From the NCBI RefSeq assembly GCF_004792685.1, contig NZ_SRXT01000001.1, positions 682,001 through 746,000 of the forward strand: 64,000 nt of DNA, given 5' to 3'. How positions within the stretch are numbered: position 1 is the stretch's first letter; each line of letters begins with the position of its first letter. A model generated the notes under the pieces. That model searched no databases, was not told where the DNA came from, and saw nothing but the letters and a program-made list of their open reading frames with translations. Below are positions 22,093 through 32,187 of this stretch, in pieces. The position numbers were made by a program, and so were the translations under genes. This DNA is from Sphingomonas gei. Its GTDB lineage: Bacteria > Pseudomonadota > Alphaproteobacteria > Sphingomonadales > Sphingomonadaceae.

Positions 22093-24824
22093 CAGAACTG
22101 GGTCCCTACGTTGAATGTGATGAGCTTGGTGTCGTCGCCCTTCTCGTGCAGCAGCACCTTGGCGACGTCGATGCGGAGCGGCCCGAACGGCGAATTCCAG
22201 TTGACGCCGAAGCCGACCGAGACGCGCGGACGCGCCGAATCACCCACGAACTGTTCGAAGAACGGGGTAGTGGTATAGGCTACGTTGATCGAGGTGCCCA
22301 CGCAGCTCGTCGGCGTCGTGCCGTAGCCGACCTGACAAGGCGTTACCGCGCCGGCGTTGGCACCGGAGCTGTTCACGACGAAGAGCGGATTACCTGACGT
22401 ATCTTTCTGTTGCTTCGGGAGAAGGGTCGGCGAACCGTCCTTGTTGAACAGCAATTTGCCCGAACCATCTTTCGCCTGCTCGAAATCGATCGTCCTGCCC
22501 GGACGGGTGATGCCGAACAGGCTGCCGGCCATCACGAAGATTGAAGGACGCAGCCCCAACTCGGCCGCACCGGCGCCGAGCGGGATCTCGAGTTCGGCCT
22601 TGGTCACGTAATAGGCCTTGCCGCCCAAGGCGTCGTCGACGATCTGGTCCTTGTCGGTAATCAGCAATTGGGTTCCGGCCGCGGCGTCCCCAGTAAAGCC
22701 GATGCGCTGGACGCGTGGACCGACGCCGCGAATGTCGAAGCCGCGGAACTGCGGCTCGCCAAGATAGAAGCGGTCGGTGATGCGGACCGGATCGGATCCC
22801 TCAGCGGCTTTTTCGAGGCTGTGGATATAGCCGCCCTCGGCCGACAGCGACAGGATGAACCCGCTGCCGACGTTCCAGTATTTGTCGCCGTCGAAGCGCG
22901 CGCGCAGATACTTCACTTCGCCGCCGAGACCGGCGAAATCGCCGCCGACGCTGATTCGCTGACCGCGGCTCGGGCGCAAGCGGCTGTTGAGGCTGTCATA
23001 GATCAGCGACACGCCGACCAGCGAGGTGATCCGGTTGCCCACTGCCTCGCAATAATAGCGCCCGGCCTTGAGCGGATCGCACGCGCCGTTGGTGTAGAAA
23101 GAAGACTTGTCGAGCGTCACATTGTCCTGGCGCAATGTGTAGCGGCCCGACAGCGTCCAATATTCGGTGAGCGGCAGGCCCGCGACGAGCTGGCCGCCGG
23201 TGGCGACCTGACTGTAGGTCGTGCTGCGATCGCTGCCGATATAGTTGAACGCGTTATAGTCCTGGCGGAACAGCGTGCCGCCCAGCGCGATATTGGTGTT
23301 GAACAGATAGGGCTCGGTGAAGCCGAGCTCGACCGACTTCGAATAGCTCGAATAATCGACCGACGCCGAGACGGTCTGCCCCATGCCGCGGAAATTGCCC
23401 TGGCGGATCGATGCCTGGAGGATGAAGCGCTCGAGGCTCGAAAAACCGGCCGACAAGGTCAGCTGGCCATTCGGACGCTCCTCGACATTGGCCACGAGCA
23501 CGATCCGGTCGGGCGCCGAGCCTTCCTTGCGCTCGATCTCGAACTTGTCCTGGAAATAGCCGAGCGAATTGATGCGATCCTGCGAGCGCTTGACGAGGAA
23601 GGTGTTGAACGCATCCCCTTCCGCGACGCGGAACTCGCGGCGGATGACCTTGTCCTGCGTCTGGCGATTGCCGGTGATGTCGATCCGCTCGACATAGGTG
23701 CGGTTCGCCTCGCCGATGTGGAAGTTCATCGACATGGTGAGCTTTTCGCGGTCGCGCTCATACTCGGGCTTCACGTCGGCAAAGGCATAGCCGAACGCGC
23801 CCGCGGTCTCGCTCAATTGCTCAATCGTGTCCTCGACCGCCTTGCCGTTATACCATTGACCTTCCTTGATCGTGAGCGCCGAGGCGAGCTTCTTGTCGTC
23901 GAAGTCGCGGATCGCGCTGTCGACCGTCACCGGGCCGAATTTGTAGCGCGGGCCTTCCTCCACCACATAAGTGATGATGAAATCCTTCTTGTCCGGCGTC
24001 AGCTCGGCCACCGCCGAGATCACCCGGAAATCGGCATACCCTTCGACCAGGTAGAATTGTTTCAGCTTCTGCTGATCGTAGGCGAGACGATCTTGGTCGT
24101 AGCTCGTGTTCGAACTCAGAATGTTCATCAGGCTCGAGGTCTTGGTCGCCATCTCGCCGCGCAGCTTGCCATCGGAGAAAATCTCGTTGCCGATGATATT
24201 GATCTGACGGACCTTGGACTTGGGACCCTCGTTGATCTCGAAGATCACGTCGACGCGGTTCTGGTCGAGGCTGACCATCTTGGGCTCGACATTGGCGGCG
24301 AAGCGGCCCTGGCGGCGATACAGCTCGATGATCCGCGCCACGTCGGCGCGGACCGCAGTACGCGTGAAGATCTGGCGCGGTGCCAGCTTCACTTCCTTGC
24401 TGATCTTGTCCTGTTTGAGCCGCTTGTTGCCCTCATAGATCACCCGATTGATCACCGGATTCTCGCGGACGCGGATCACCAGATTGCCGCCGGTGGTGTC
24501 GATCGACACGTCGGCGAGCAGTTCCGAGGCGAGGAGGTCCTTGATCGCCTGGTCGACGGTCTCATTGGTGAAGGTGTCGCCGGTGCGCAGGCGGGTGTAG
24601 GACAGCACCGTCTCGGGCTCGAGACGCTGCGCGCCTTCGACCCGGAGCGAGCGGATCGTCCGCACTTCCTGCACTGCTGCAGGCACCGCGAGGGCGGCCT
24701 GCGGCGGGGACGCCGGTGCCGTCCGGGCGGGAGCGGTCTGCGCATGCGCGAGGCCCGAGAGCATGGTGCCCGCGAGAAGCGTCGCAGTGGCGCGTGCGCC
24801 GAAATGATAAACCTTGATAGTCAC
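22092..24824 (-). CDS. bamA: Outer membrane protein assembly factor BamA
   Basis: Core of the outer-membrane beta-barrel insertion machine. 910 aa. Signal peptide ends near AHAQ. Five POTRA domains occupy about 55-430 (starting IRSLRVEGAQRLEPETVLSY). The Omp85 barrel follows, ending in LITFNVGTQF with the terminal Phe beta-signal. The barrel loop near 790-850 is long and rich in Gly/Asp/Lys. GTG at 24824 is preferred; a TTG four codons upstream overlaps the GGGG ribosome-binding tract. It follows rseP and is coupled to the Skp-like gene by TGATG. Confidence 0.97.
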   Translation of the reverse strand: MTIKVYHFGARATATLLAGTMLSGLAHAQTAPARTAPASPPQAALAVPAAVQEVRTIRSLRVEGAQRLEPETVLSYTRLRTGDTFTNETVDQAIKDLLASELLADVSIDTTGGNLVIRVRENPVINRVIYEGNKRLKQDKISKEVKLAPRQIFTRTAVRADVARIIELYRRQGRFAANVEPKMVSLDQNRVDVIFEINEGPKSKVRQINIIGNEIFSDGKLRGEMATKTSSLMNILSSNTSYDQDRLAYDQQKLKQFYLVEGYADFRVISAVAELTPDKKDFIITYVVEEGPRYKFGPVTVDSAIRDFDDKKLASALTIKEGQWYNGKAVEDTIEQLSETAGAFGYAFADVKPEYERDREKLTMSMNFHIGEANRTYVERIDITGNRQTQDKVIRREFRVAEGDAFNTFLVKRSQDRINSLGYFQDKFEIERKEGSAPDRIVLVANVEERPNGQLTLSAGFSSLERFILQASIRQGNFRGMGQTVSASVDYSSYSKSVELGFTEPYLFNTNIALGGTLFRQDYNAFNYIGSDRSTTYSQVATGGQLVAGLPLTEYWTLSGRYTLRQDNVTLDKSSFYTNGACDPLKAGRYYCEAVGNRITSLVGVSLIYDSLNSRLRPSRGQRISVGGDFAGLGGEVKYLRARFDGDKYWNVGSGFILSLSAEGGYIHSLEKAAEGSDPVRITDRFYLGEPQFRGFDIRGVGPRVQRIGFTGDAAAGTQLLITDKDQIVDDALGGKAYYVTKAELEIPLGAGAAELGLRPSIFVMAGSLFGITRPGRTIDFEQAKDGSGKLLFNKDGSPTLLPKQQKDTSGNPLFVVNSSGANAGAVTPCQVGYGTTPTSCVGTSINVAYTTTPFFEQFVGDSARPRVSVGFGVNWNSPFGPLRIDVAKVLLHEKGDDTKLITFNVGTQF

Positions 24825-24900
24825 ATCCCACCCCAAGTCGGATTTCGAGTAATGCCGCTGCCCAGGCGACGCCGGAACAACCGCCCCTGCCTGAACCGCA

Positions 24901-26034
24901 TCAGCCGATCAACCCGGCCAGATTTCTCCAGACGCCGAATGCGCCCAGATCGTTGAACGTCACCAGCAGCATCAGCGCCAGAATTGCGATCAACCCGCCC
25001 CGGAACGCCCATTCCATCACCTGCGGCTCGACCGGGCGGCGGCGCACGGCTTCAACTGCGTAGAACAGCAGATGTCCGCCATCCAGCACTGGAACTGGCA
25101 ACAGGTTGATGAATCCGAGATTAATGGAAATCAGCGCGATGAGGAACACGAACGCATAGGGCCCCATCGTTAGACTTTGGCCTGACACCTGGGCAATCTT
25201 GAGTGGACCGCCCATGTCCTTGACAGAACGGCGGCCGGTGATGATCTGACCGAGTCCGTCGATCGTAGTCTGCACCGCACGCCACGTCTCGGTAACTCCG
25301 ACGATCGGGGCTTCAAGCAATCCGACTCGACGTAACTCGGGCTCGCCTGAGCTGATGCCGAGCATGCCGATGCGAGCGACGTTGCCGAAGCGATCCTTCA
25401 TCTCACGTACGCCAATGGTCGCGTCGAGCCGCAACGGCCGGCCGCTGCGCACCAGATCGACCTTGATCGCCTCGTTGGGGCGCAGGATCAGATAATCCTG
25501 TGCGTCACTGAAGGTATCGATGGCGCGGCCGTCGAGCGCCGTGATTCGGTCGCCCGGTTGAAGACCGGCGGCGGCAGCAGGGCTGCCCGCAACAACCGTC
25601 GCCAGCACGGGAGGCGTACTCGGTTGACCGAGCAGCACCGCGAAACCCGCCAGGATGACGATCGCGACGATGAAATTGGCGATCGGCCCGGCGGCGACGA
25701 TGATCGCGCGCTGCCACAATGGCTTGGCCTGAAAGGTTCGCGCGCGCTCGTGCGCGGGCAGCGCCAGCCATTCCTGCGAGGGCTGGCTCGCCGGGTTCAT
25801 GTCGCCGGCGAAGCGGACATAGCCACCCAGCGGCAGCCAGCCGAACTTCCAGCGCGTCCCTCTCTTGTCGGTGATCCCCGCAATCTCGCGGCCGAAGCCG
25901 ATCGAGAATTCCTCGGCTTTCACTCCGAACCAGCGTCCGGCGAAATAATGGCCGAGTTCATGCAGAAAGACGAGCGGCCCCAGCACCAGCATGAATGCCA
26001 GAAGGTAGATTGGAATGGCCGGGGATTCGATCAA
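24901..26034 (-). CDS. rseP: RIP metalloprotease RseP (site-2 protease family)
   Basis: Intramembrane zinc metalloprotease that cleaves anti-sigma factors and signal-peptide remnants. 377 aa. The zinc motif HELGH lies in the first transmembrane helix (LVFLHELGHYFAGRWFG). A PDZ domain covers about 110-200 (AGLQPGDRITALDGRAI), and the second metal-ligand motif NLLPVPVLDGGHLL sits near 310. The start is TTG at 26034, overlapping the dxr stop (TTGA). Placed between dxr and bamA, as in most proteobacteria. Confidence 0.96.
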   Translation of the reverse strand: MIESPAIPIYLLAFMLVLGPLVFLHELGHYFAGRWFGVKAEEFSIGFGREIAGITDKRGTRWKFGWLPLGGYVRFAGDMNPASQPSQEWLALPAHERARTFQAKPLWQRAIIVAAGPIANFIVAIVILAGFAVLLGQPSTPPVLATVVAGSPAAAAGLQPGDRITALDGRAIDTFSDAQDYLILRPNEAIKVDLVRSGRPLRLDATIGVREMKDRFGNVARIGMLGISSGEPELRRVGLLEAPIVGVTETWRAVQTTIDGLGQIITGRRSVKDMGGPLKIAQVSGQSLTMGPYAFVFLIALISINLGFINLLPVPVLDGGHLLFYAVEAVRRRPVEPQVMEWAFRGGLIAILALMLLVTFNDLGAFGVWRNLAGLIG

Positions 26035-27191
26035 AGAACGCAGTCCTTCACACGCTCGGCCGCATACGCCCTCGCCTCGGCGTCGATTGCCAACACGGCA
26101 TCCAGCGAGTCCGGGGCGGCCGGGTCGTAGCGGGCCAGCGTATCGGCAACGATTGCGGCAATTTCAAGAAATGCGACGCGACCGGCAAGGAATGCGGCAA
26201 CGGCGACCTCGTTGGCGGCATTGAGGATCGCCGGGCGCGCGCCTCCCGCGGCGAGCGCATCCCGCGCCAGGGTCAGCGCCGGGAAGCGCACCGGGTCCGC
26301 TGCTTCGAAGTCGAGCCGGCCGACCTTGGCGAGATCGAGCCGTTCGCACGGCGTCGGCATCCGCTCCGGCCAGGCCAGCGCATACGCGATCGGCGTGCGC
26401 ATATCGGGCGTGCCGAGCTGCGCGAGCACCGAGCCGTCGACATATTCCACCATCGAATGCACCACCGACTGGGCATGGACGAGAATATCGAGCTGTTCGG
26501 AATCCACTGGAAACAAGTGGAACGCCTCGATCAGCTCGAGCCCCTTGTTCATCATCGTCGCCGAATCGATCGAGATTTTGGCGCCCATCGACCAATTGGG
26601 ATGCGCTACTGCCTGTGCCGGGGTGATCGCGCGCATCGCCTCGAGCGGAGTATTTCGAAACGGCCCGCCGCTCGCCGTCAGGATAATTTTCCGGACGCCT
26701 TTCGGTGCGGTGCGATCGAGGCACTGGAAGACGGCATTATGCTCCGAATCGACCGGCAGCAACGTCGTCGCATGCGCCCGGGCCACCGCCATCATGACTT
26801 CGCCGGCGGAAACCAGCGCTTCCTTGTTGGCCAGCGCGACGGTGCCGCCAGCCTCCAGCGCCGCCATCACCGGCTTGAGCCCGGCAGTGCCGACGATCGC
26901 CGCCATCGTCCAATCGACTCCGGCGCGCGCCGCCTCGCACACCGCCTCCGCCCCTGCCCGCGCCTCGACGCCGCTCCCGGCCAGCGCGTCGCGCAATGCG
27001 GCTAGGCAGCTTTCGTCGGCGACCACCGCGAGCCTCGCCCGCGTGCGGATCGCCGCAGCCGCGAGCTTGTCGACATCACGGTTGGCAGTGAGCGCCACCA
27101 CTTCGAAGCTCTCGGGTGCGCGTTCGATCAGGTCGAGCGTCGAGCTGCCGACCGAGCCGGTAGCGCCGAGAATGGTAACGCGCTTGGTCAT
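26031..27191 (-). CDS. dxr: 1-deoxy-D-xylulose 5-phosphate reductoisomerase
   Basis: Second step of the MEP isoprenoid pathway, converting DXP to MEP with NADPH. 386 aa. The nucleotide-binding start KRVTILGATGSVGSSTLDLI is at 3-22; metal/substrate motifs include LLPVDSEHNAVFQCL and SASGGPFRNTP near 145-205, and the MGAKISIDSATMMNKGLE segment near 220. ATG at 27191 overlaps the cdsA stop by 4 nt (ATGA). ispE of the same pathway is at 47562-48368. Confidence 0.97.
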   Translation of the reverse strand: MTKRVTILGATGSVGSSTLDLIERAPESFEVVALTANRDVDKLAAAAIRTRARLAVVADESCLAALRDALAGSGVEARAGAEAVCEAARAGVDWTMAAIVGTAGLKPVMAALEAGGTVALANKEALVSAGEVMMAVARAHATTLLPVDSEHNAVFQCLDRTAPKGVRKIILTASGGPFRNTPLEAMRAITPAQAVAHPNWSMGAKISIDSATMMNKGLELIEAFHLFPVDSEQLDILVHAQSVVHSMVEYVDGSVLAQLGTPDMRTPIAYALAWPERMPTPCERLDLAKVGRLDFEAADPVRFPALTLARDALAAGGARPAILNAANEVAVAAFLAGRVAFLEIAAIVADTLARYDPAAPDSLDAVLAIDAEARAYAAERVKDCVL

Positions 27192-27964
27192 GCAGCCATC
27201 AACACCAGCAAAGCCGCAAAGGGTGCAACCGCGACGAGCCCGTCGAGCCGATCGAGGATGCCGCCATGGCCGGGAAGCAGATTGCCCGAATCCTTCACGC
27301 CGGCGCAACGCTTGAGATGGCTCTCGAACAAGTCGCCGAGCTGCGCGAGCATGGCAAGGACCGGCGTGGCCAGCGCCAGCACCACGGGGAGCCCGAAGGC
27401 CACGACCAGCACCGCCGCGAAAACCCCGGCGCACGCGACGCCGCCGATAAGGCCCGCCCAAGTCTTGTTGGGGCTGATCAGCGGCGCAAGCCGGGGGCCG
27501 CCGATCGCGCGGCCGGCGAAATAGGCCCCGGTATCGCACACCCAGACCAACGCCATCGCCCAGAAGGTGTAGAGCAGGCCATGCGAGGGGTGCTCGCGCA
27601 GCGCCAGCAATGCCAGCACCGGAAGTCCCGAATACACGACTCCTACCGCCAACTGCCCCTTTCGCGTTACCGCCGCGATGAAGAAAGCCGCGCCGATCAC
27701 CAGTCCAAGCGCGAGGAAGCCGGGCCCAGCGGCCAGCCCCGGCGCCATGATCGCCAGCGGCACCACCAATGCATATTGCGCCAGACGCTTCTCGCGCGGA
27801 CTCGCGCCGGAGAGCCCGGCCCATTCGGCCATCATCAGCAGCGCCACCGCGGCGATGACCAGCCAGAAACCGAGTCCCCCGGCCCAGAGCGCGACTGCGG
27901 CGAGCCCGATCAGCGCGATGGCTACGATCGCCCGCGTCCCGAGATCCGATTTTCCTTTGTTCAC
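27188..27964 (-). CDS. cdsA: Phosphatidate cytidylyltransferase
   Basis: Makes CDP-diacylglycerol from phosphatidate and CTP. 258 aa integral membrane protein with about seven helices. The C-terminal signature is present in altered spacing: SPNKTWAGLIGG, then VKDSGNLLPGHGGILDRLDG. CDP-diacylglycerol is the substrate for PssA, encoded at 32612-33487. GTG start at 27964 overlaps the uppS stop (GTGA). Confidence 0.95.
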   Translation of the reverse strand: MNKGKSDLGTRAIVAIALIGLAAVALWAGGLGFWLVIAAVALLMMAEWAGLSGASPREKRLAQYALVVPLAIMAPGLAAGPGFLALGLVIGAAFFIAAVTRKGQLAVGVVYSGLPVLALLALREHPSHGLLYTFWAMALVWVCDTGAYFAGRAIGGPRLAPLISPNKTWAGLIGGVACAGVFAAVLVVAFGLPVVLALATPVLAMLAQLGDLFESHLKRCAGVKDSGNLLPGHGGILDRLDGLVAVAPFAALLVLMAA

Positions 27965-28692
27965 AAGCCTCCGAAGCGCCGTTCCCGCTGGCCGAACCGG
28001 CCGAGCGCGTCGGCAAGCGCCTTCTCGTCGAAATCGGGCCAGAGCGTGTCGACGAACAACAATTCGGCATAGGCCGCCTGCCATAGCAGGAAATTGGACA
28101 GCCGCTGTTCGCCCGAAGTGCGGATCAGCAAGTCGAGCGGCGGCAGGTCCTTGGTCTCGAGTTCGGCCTCGAAGCGCGCTTCGTCGATCGCCGCAGGGTC
28201 GAGCGTGCCGTCGCGCGCCTGTTCGGCAAGGCGGCGGGCGGCGGCGAGGATTTCCGCCTGCGCGCCGTAATTGAGCGCGATCACCAGGGTCGGCCCTGGA
28301 TTGGTTGCGGTGCGCGCCACGGCCGCGTCGATCATCGCGACGAGATCGGGCGAAAGACCGCGCCAGTCGCCGATTACCCGAAGCCGCACGCCTTCCGAAA
28401 CCAACTCGTCGAGTTCGCTGGCGAGGAAGTGGCGGAGCAATCCCATGAGGTCGCGAACCTCATCCTCCGGGCGGCGCCAATTTTCCGAGGAGAAGGCATA
28501 GAGCGTCAACACTTCGATGCCGAGCGTACGCGCTGCGCGGGCGACGCGGCGGACTGCCTCGACGCCCTGCTTGTGCCCGGCGATCCGCGGCAGGAAGCGC
28601 TTCTTCGCCCAGCGGCCGTTGCCGTCCATGATGATGGCAACGTGGCGCGGGGTCGTGCCCGAAGGAAGATCTGGGGCGGGTCTAGCGGCCAC
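27961..28692 (-). CDS. uppS: Isoprenyl transferase (undecaprenyl diphosphate synthase)
   Basis: Cis-prenyltransferase producing the undecaprenyl carrier for peptidoglycan and polysaccharide synthesis. 243 aa with the catalytic HVAIIMDGNGRWAKKR segment near residue 17, the TLYAFSSENWRRP motif and the C-terminal LIRTSGEQRLSNFLLWQAAY motif. GTG start at 28692. It lies 69 nt after the frr stop and overlaps cdsA by 4 nt. Confidence 0.96.
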   Translation of the reverse strand: MAARPAPDLPSGTTPRHVAIIMDGNGRWAKKRFLPRIAGHKQGVEAVRRVARAARTLGIEVLTLYAFSSENWRRPEDEVRDLMGLLRHFLASELDELVSEGVRLRVIGDWRGLSPDLVAMIDAAVARTATNPGPTLVIALNYGAQAEILAAARRLAEQARDGTLDPAAIDEARFEAELETKDLPPLDLLIRTSGEQRLSNFLLWQAAYAELLFVDTLWPDFDEKALADALGRFGQRERRFGGL

Positions 28693-28761
28693 GGCTACCC
28701 GCCCGGAGCGCCGGGTCGGTCATGCTCCCGGCATGACCTGAACAGCTGCGCCGTTCGCCCG

Positions 28762-29319
28762 TCACTTGCCCAGGATTTCCTTTTCCTTGGCCGCCGCCGC
28801 CGCGTCGATGTCGGCGATCGTGCTGTCGGTGAGCTTCTGTACCTCTGTCTCGAGGCGCTTGCGCTCGTCCTCGCCGAACAGCCCCTTCTTCTCGTCGATC
28901 TTGAGGCTGTCATTGCCGTCGCGGCGAACGTTGCGGGCCGCGATCCGCGCCTTTTCGGCATATTGGTTGGCGAGCTTGGCGAGCTCCTTGCGCCGCTCCT
29001 CGGTCAGATCGGGGATCGGCAGGCGCAACGTCTGGCCATCGACGATCGGATTGAGGCCGAGCCCGGCCGAGCGGATCGCCTTGTCGACCGGGCCGACATT
29101 CATCTTGTCCCACACCTGCACCGACAGCATCCGCGGCTCGGGCGCCGAGACGCTGGCGAGCTGGTTGATCGGCATGTGCGAACCATAGACCTCGACCGAT
29201 ACCGGATCGAGCAACGTCGTCGATGCGCGGCCCGTGCGCAGGCCCTGGAGGTCATGCTTGAGCGCCTCGACCGCGCCGGTCATGCGGCGCTCGATATCTG
29301 CCTTGTCGTAAGCGGCCAT
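28762..29319 (-). CDS. frr: Ribosome recycling factor
   Basis: Splits post-termination ribosomes together with EF-G. 185 aa, all-helical domain I plus a small beta domain II. Conserved segments: [20 protein letters not shown] near 25-45 and [19 protein letters not shown] near 105-125. It follows pyrH by 14 nt, the standard order. Confidence 0.97.
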   Translation of the reverse strand: MAAYDKADIERRMTGAVEALKHDLQGLRTGRASTTLLDPVSVEVYGSHMPINQLASVSAPEPRMLSVQVWDKMNVGPVDKAIRSAGLGLNPIVDGQTLRLPIPDLTEERRKELAKLANQYAEKARIAARNVRRDGNDSLKIDEKKGLFGEDERKRLETEVQKLTDSTIADIDAAAAAKEKEILGK

Positions 29320-29333
29320 TTTACGGCTCTCCC

Positions 29334-30065
29334 TTATGCGGATGCGGTTTCGTTCTGGACGATCGTCGAAATGCCTTCGCCGCGAAGCACGGCGGCCAGA
29401 TTGCCCGGCTGGCGGATATTGAACACGACGATCGGAATGCTGTTGTCGCGGCAGAGCGCTATCGCGCTGGCGTCCATGATCTTGAGATCCTCTGCGAGGA
29501 CCTTGTCGTAACTGACAGTTTCGAAGCGCCGTGCCGTCGCGACCTTCTTGGGGTCGGCATCATAGACGCCGTCCACCGACGTGCCCTTGAACAAGGCGTC
29601 GCACTTCATCTCGGCGGCACGCAGCGCGGCGCCGCTGTCGGTGGTGAAATAAGGGCTGCCGACGCCCGCGGCGAAGATCACGACCCGGCCCTTTTCAAGA
29701 TGGCGTTCCGCGCGACGCCGGATGAACGGCTCGCAGACGCTGGCCATCGGAATCGCCGACTGGACGCGCGTCTCTACACCGATCTGCTCGAGCGCGTTCT
29801 GGACCGCGAGCGCATTCATTACGGTCGCGAGCATGCCCATATAGTCCGCGGTCGCGCGCTCGAAGCCGCGCGCGGCGGCGGCGAGGCCGCGGAAGATGTT
29901 GCCGCCGCCGACGACGACGCAGACCTCATAGCCCTTCGCACGCGCGTCCGCGATCTCACCCGCCACGCGCGCGGTGACGGCGGGGTCGATCGCGAGCCCG
30001 CCCTCCCCCATCAGGACCTCTCCCGAAAGCTTGAGGAGGATACGTTTGAAGCGGGGAGCGGTCAT
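29334..30065 (-). CDS. pyrH: Uridylate kinase
   Basis: Phosphorylates UMP to UDP; a bacterial amino-acid-kinase-fold enzyme regulated by GTP and UTP. 243 aa with [15 protein letters not shown] at the N-terminus, [10 protein letters not shown] near 50, and the [20 protein letters not shown] nucleotide-binding region near 140-160. ATG at 30065. Lies 113 nt after the tsf stop with a hairpin in between. Confidence 0.97.
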   Translation of the reverse strand: MTAPRFKRILLKLSGEVLMGEGGLAIDPAVTARVAGEIADARAKGYEVCVVVGGGNIFRGLAAAARGFERATADYMGMLATVMNALAVQNALEQIGVETRVQSAIPMASVCEPFIRRRAERHLEKGRVVIFAAGVGSPYFTTDSGAALRAAEMKCDALFKGTSVDGVYDADPKKVATARRFETVSYDKVLAEDLKIMDASAIALCRDNSIPIVVFNIRQPGNLAAVLRGEGISTIVQNETASA

Positions 30066-30141
30066 TTGAGCCAGTCGTTTGAGGCGTATAGCGAAGCGGC
30101 GCGGACCTTAGAGGTGCCGCGCCGCAGGAACAACACTCTAT

Positions 30142-30169
30142 TCCCTCTCCCTTGATAGGGGGAAGGAGA
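30142..30169 (-). terminator. Imperfect CCCTCTCCC-type hairpin between tsf and pyrH
   Basis: Arms TCCCTCTCCC (30142-30151) and GGGAAGGAGA (30160-30169) pair with one mismatch and two wobbles around an 8 nt loop, 9 nt after the tsf stop. No T run, so probably a partial terminator or processing site that separates the abundant rpsB-tsf mRNA from pyrH. Confidence 0.4.
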
Positions 30170-30178
30170 GAGCGGCAT

Positions 30179-31114
30179 TTACTTGGTCAGGCCGGCAGTC
30201 GCTGCCACTTCAGCCGCGAAATCGCTCTCTTCCTTCTCGATGCCTTCGCCGAGCTGGAAGCGGACATAGTCGGTCAGCGTGATCGTCGCGCCGGCATCCT
30301 TCGCCGCCTTGGCAATAACGTCCTGGACGGGCGTCTTGCCGTCCATGACGAACGCCTGGGTGAGCAATGCGTTCTCCTTCTTGAACTTCTCGATCGGCCC
30401 ATTGAGGATCTTCTCAGCCACCTCGGGCGACTTGCCGACGATCTTCTCGGCATTCTTCTCGCGCAGGATCGCCGCTTCGCGCTCGACCACCTCGGGATCG
30501 AGGCCTTCGACGCTCAGCGCCAGCGGGAAAGCCGCAGCGATGTGCATCGCCAACTGCTTGCCGAGCGGCTCGAGAACGTCGACGCCGGCATCCGATTCGA
30601 GCGCGACGAGCACGCCGATCTTGCCGAGGCCGGGAGCCGCTGCATTGTGGACGTACGGAATCACTGCGCCGTTCGATACCCGGACCGTCTTTGCCCGGCG
30701 GAGCACCTGGTTCTCGCCGATCGTCGAGATGTTGTTGGTCAGCACTTCCTCGACCGTGCCGCCGGCGGGCAGCCGCGCCCCCTTGAGCGTGTCGATGTCG
30801 TCACCCTTTTCGAGCGCGACCGCGGTCACTTCGCGGACGAAGCTCTGGAAGATGTCGTTCTTCGCGACGAAATCGGTCTGCGAATTGACTTCGACGGCGA
30901 CGCCCTTGGTGCCGGCGACCGCGATGCCGACCAGGCCTTCAGCGGCGGTGCGGCTGGATTTCTTGGCGGCGGCGGCAAGGCCCTTCGAGCGCAGCCAGTC
31001 GCTGGCGGCTTCGAGGTCGCCATTGGTCTCGGTCAGCGCCTTCTTGCAATCCATCATGCCGGCGCCGCTCTTCTCGCGGAGCTCCTTCACGGCTGCTGCG
31101 GTGATCTCGGCCAT
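30179..31114 (-). CDS. tsf: Translation elongation factor Ts
   Basis: Guanine nucleotide exchange factor for EF-Tu. 311 aa. N-terminal UBA-like domain with the signature [18 protein letters not shown] near residue 12; the core contains QTDFVAKN near 80, which contacts EF-Tu. It follows rpsB with a 161 nt gap occupied by a dispersed repeat. Confidence 0.97.
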   Translation of the reverse strand: MAEITAAAVKELREKSGAGMMDCKKALTETNGDLEAASDWLRSKGLAAAAKKSSRTAAEGLVGIAVAGTKGVAVEVNSQTDFVAKNDIFQSFVREVTAVALEKGDDIDTLKGARLPAGGTVEEVLTNNISTIGENQVLRRAKTVRVSNGAVIPYVHNAAAPGLGKIGVLVALESDAGVDVLEPLGKQLAMHIAAAFPLALSVEGLDPEVVEREAAILREKNAEKIVGKSPEVAEKILNGPIEKFKKENALLTQAFVMDGKTPVQDVIAKAAKDAGATITLTDYVRFQLGEGIEKEESDFAAEVAATAGLTK

Positions 31115-31164
31115 GTTCTATTCCTCTTGCTGGTCGCGGCTCATACGCGACGCTCAAAACAATT

Positions 31165-31249
31165 CCGTTCGCCCCGAGCCTGTCGAAGGGCCGTACTTCC
31201 CGTCGATGACGAAAGAAGGACGGTGCTTCGACAAGCTTGGCACGAACGG
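31165..31249. repeat. Dispersed intergenic palindromic repeat (copy 1)
   Basis: An 85 nt element between rpsB and tsf bounded by CCGTTCG and CGAACGG, containing CCTGTCGAAGGGC and GTGCTTCGACAAGC. A second copy in the opposite orientation lies at 56854-56939. This type of TCGAAG-containing repeat is common in sphingomonad genomes as I recall it. Confidence 0.7.
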
Positions 31250-31275
31250 TGAAAGGCTTGTCGAAGCCCCCCGGG

Positions 31276-32187
31276 TTATGCGTCGATCTGACGCTCGCCC
31301 TCTTCAGCCTGCTCGGGCTCGGTCGCGGCGGCAGGAGCCTCAGGCTCCGCGGCCTGCGCGGCAGGAGCTTCGAACTCCTCGGCAGTCACCACCGGAGCGT
31401 CGGCGGCGGGCGCCTCGTCAGCGACCGGTGCCGGAGCGACGAGCGCTTCCTCCACCGGGGGCTGCTCGGCGGCGCCGAAGTCGAAGCCCTGGTTGCGCTG
31501 CTGCTCCTGGCCACCGCGAGTCGCGGCGATCGCCACGGCTTCGCAGTAGAGACGGATGGCGCGCGAGGCGTCGTCGTTCGCCGGAACCGGGAAGGCGATG
31601 CCGTCCGGGCTGACGTTCGAATCGAGGATCGCGACGACGGGGATGCCGAGCGTGTTGGCTTCCTTGATCGCCAGCTCTTCCTTGTTCGCGTCGATCACGA
31701 ACATGATGTCGGGAACGCCGCCCATGTCGCGGATGCCGCCCAGCGACATTTCGAGCTTGTCCTTCTCGCGGGTGAGCTGCAGCACTTCCTTCTTGGTGAG
31801 GCCGTGCGTGTCGCCCGAGAGCTGCTCCTCGAGCGTCTTGAGGCGCTTGATCGAGTTGGAGATGGTCTTCCAGTTGGTGAGCATGCCGCCCAGCCAGCGA
31901 TGGTTGACGAAGTGTTGATTCGCGCGGCGGGCGGCCTCGGCGATCGGCTCCTGCGCCTGGCGCTTGGTGCCGACGAACAGGACCTTGCCGCCGGCGGCGA
32001 CGGTCGAGTTCACGAATTCGAGCGCGCGCGCGAACAGCGGCACGGTCTGCGACAGGTCGATGATGTGGACGCCGTTGCGATCGCCGAAGATGTAGGGCTT
32101 CATCTTCGGGTTCCAGCGATGCGTCTGGTGGCCGAAGTGCGCGCCCGATTCGAGCAATGCCTGCATGGAGACGACTGGTGCCGCCAT
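31276..32187 (-). CDS. rpsB: 30S ribosomal protein S2 with acidic C-terminal extension
   Basis: Ribosomal protein of the small subunit. 303 aa: residues 1-245 are the conserved S2 core ([20 protein letters not shown] at the N-terminus; [20 protein letters not shown] mid). A tail of about 55 residues rich in Ala, Glu and Pro follows, which E. coli S2 lacks but many alphaproteobacteria have. ATG at 32187 follows GGAAGGA; the in-frame extension upstream is not conserved. Presumed promoter-proximal gene of the rpsB-to-fabZ cluster. Confidence 0.97.
   Translation of the reverse strand: MAAPVVSMQALLESGAHFGHQTHRWNPKMKPYIFGDRNGVHIIDLSQTVPLFARALEFVNSTVAAGGKVLFVGTKRQAQEPIAEAARRANQHFVNHRWLGGMLTNWKTISNSIKRLKTLEEQLSGDTHGLTKKEVLQLTREKDKLEMSLGGIRDMGGVPDIMFVIDANKEELAIKEANTLGIPVVAILDSNVSPDGIAFPVPANDDASRAIRLYCEAVAIAATRGGQEQQRNQGFDFGAAEQPPVEEALVAPAPVADEAPAADAPVVTAEEFEAPAAQAAEPEAPAAATEPEQAEEGERQIDA

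Noticed and set aside
22668..24956. 762-codon open frame antisense to bamA
   Set aside because: Arg/Asp/Leu-biased translation with no domain; it mirrors the codon pattern of bamA on the other strand, a usual artefact in GC-rich DNA.
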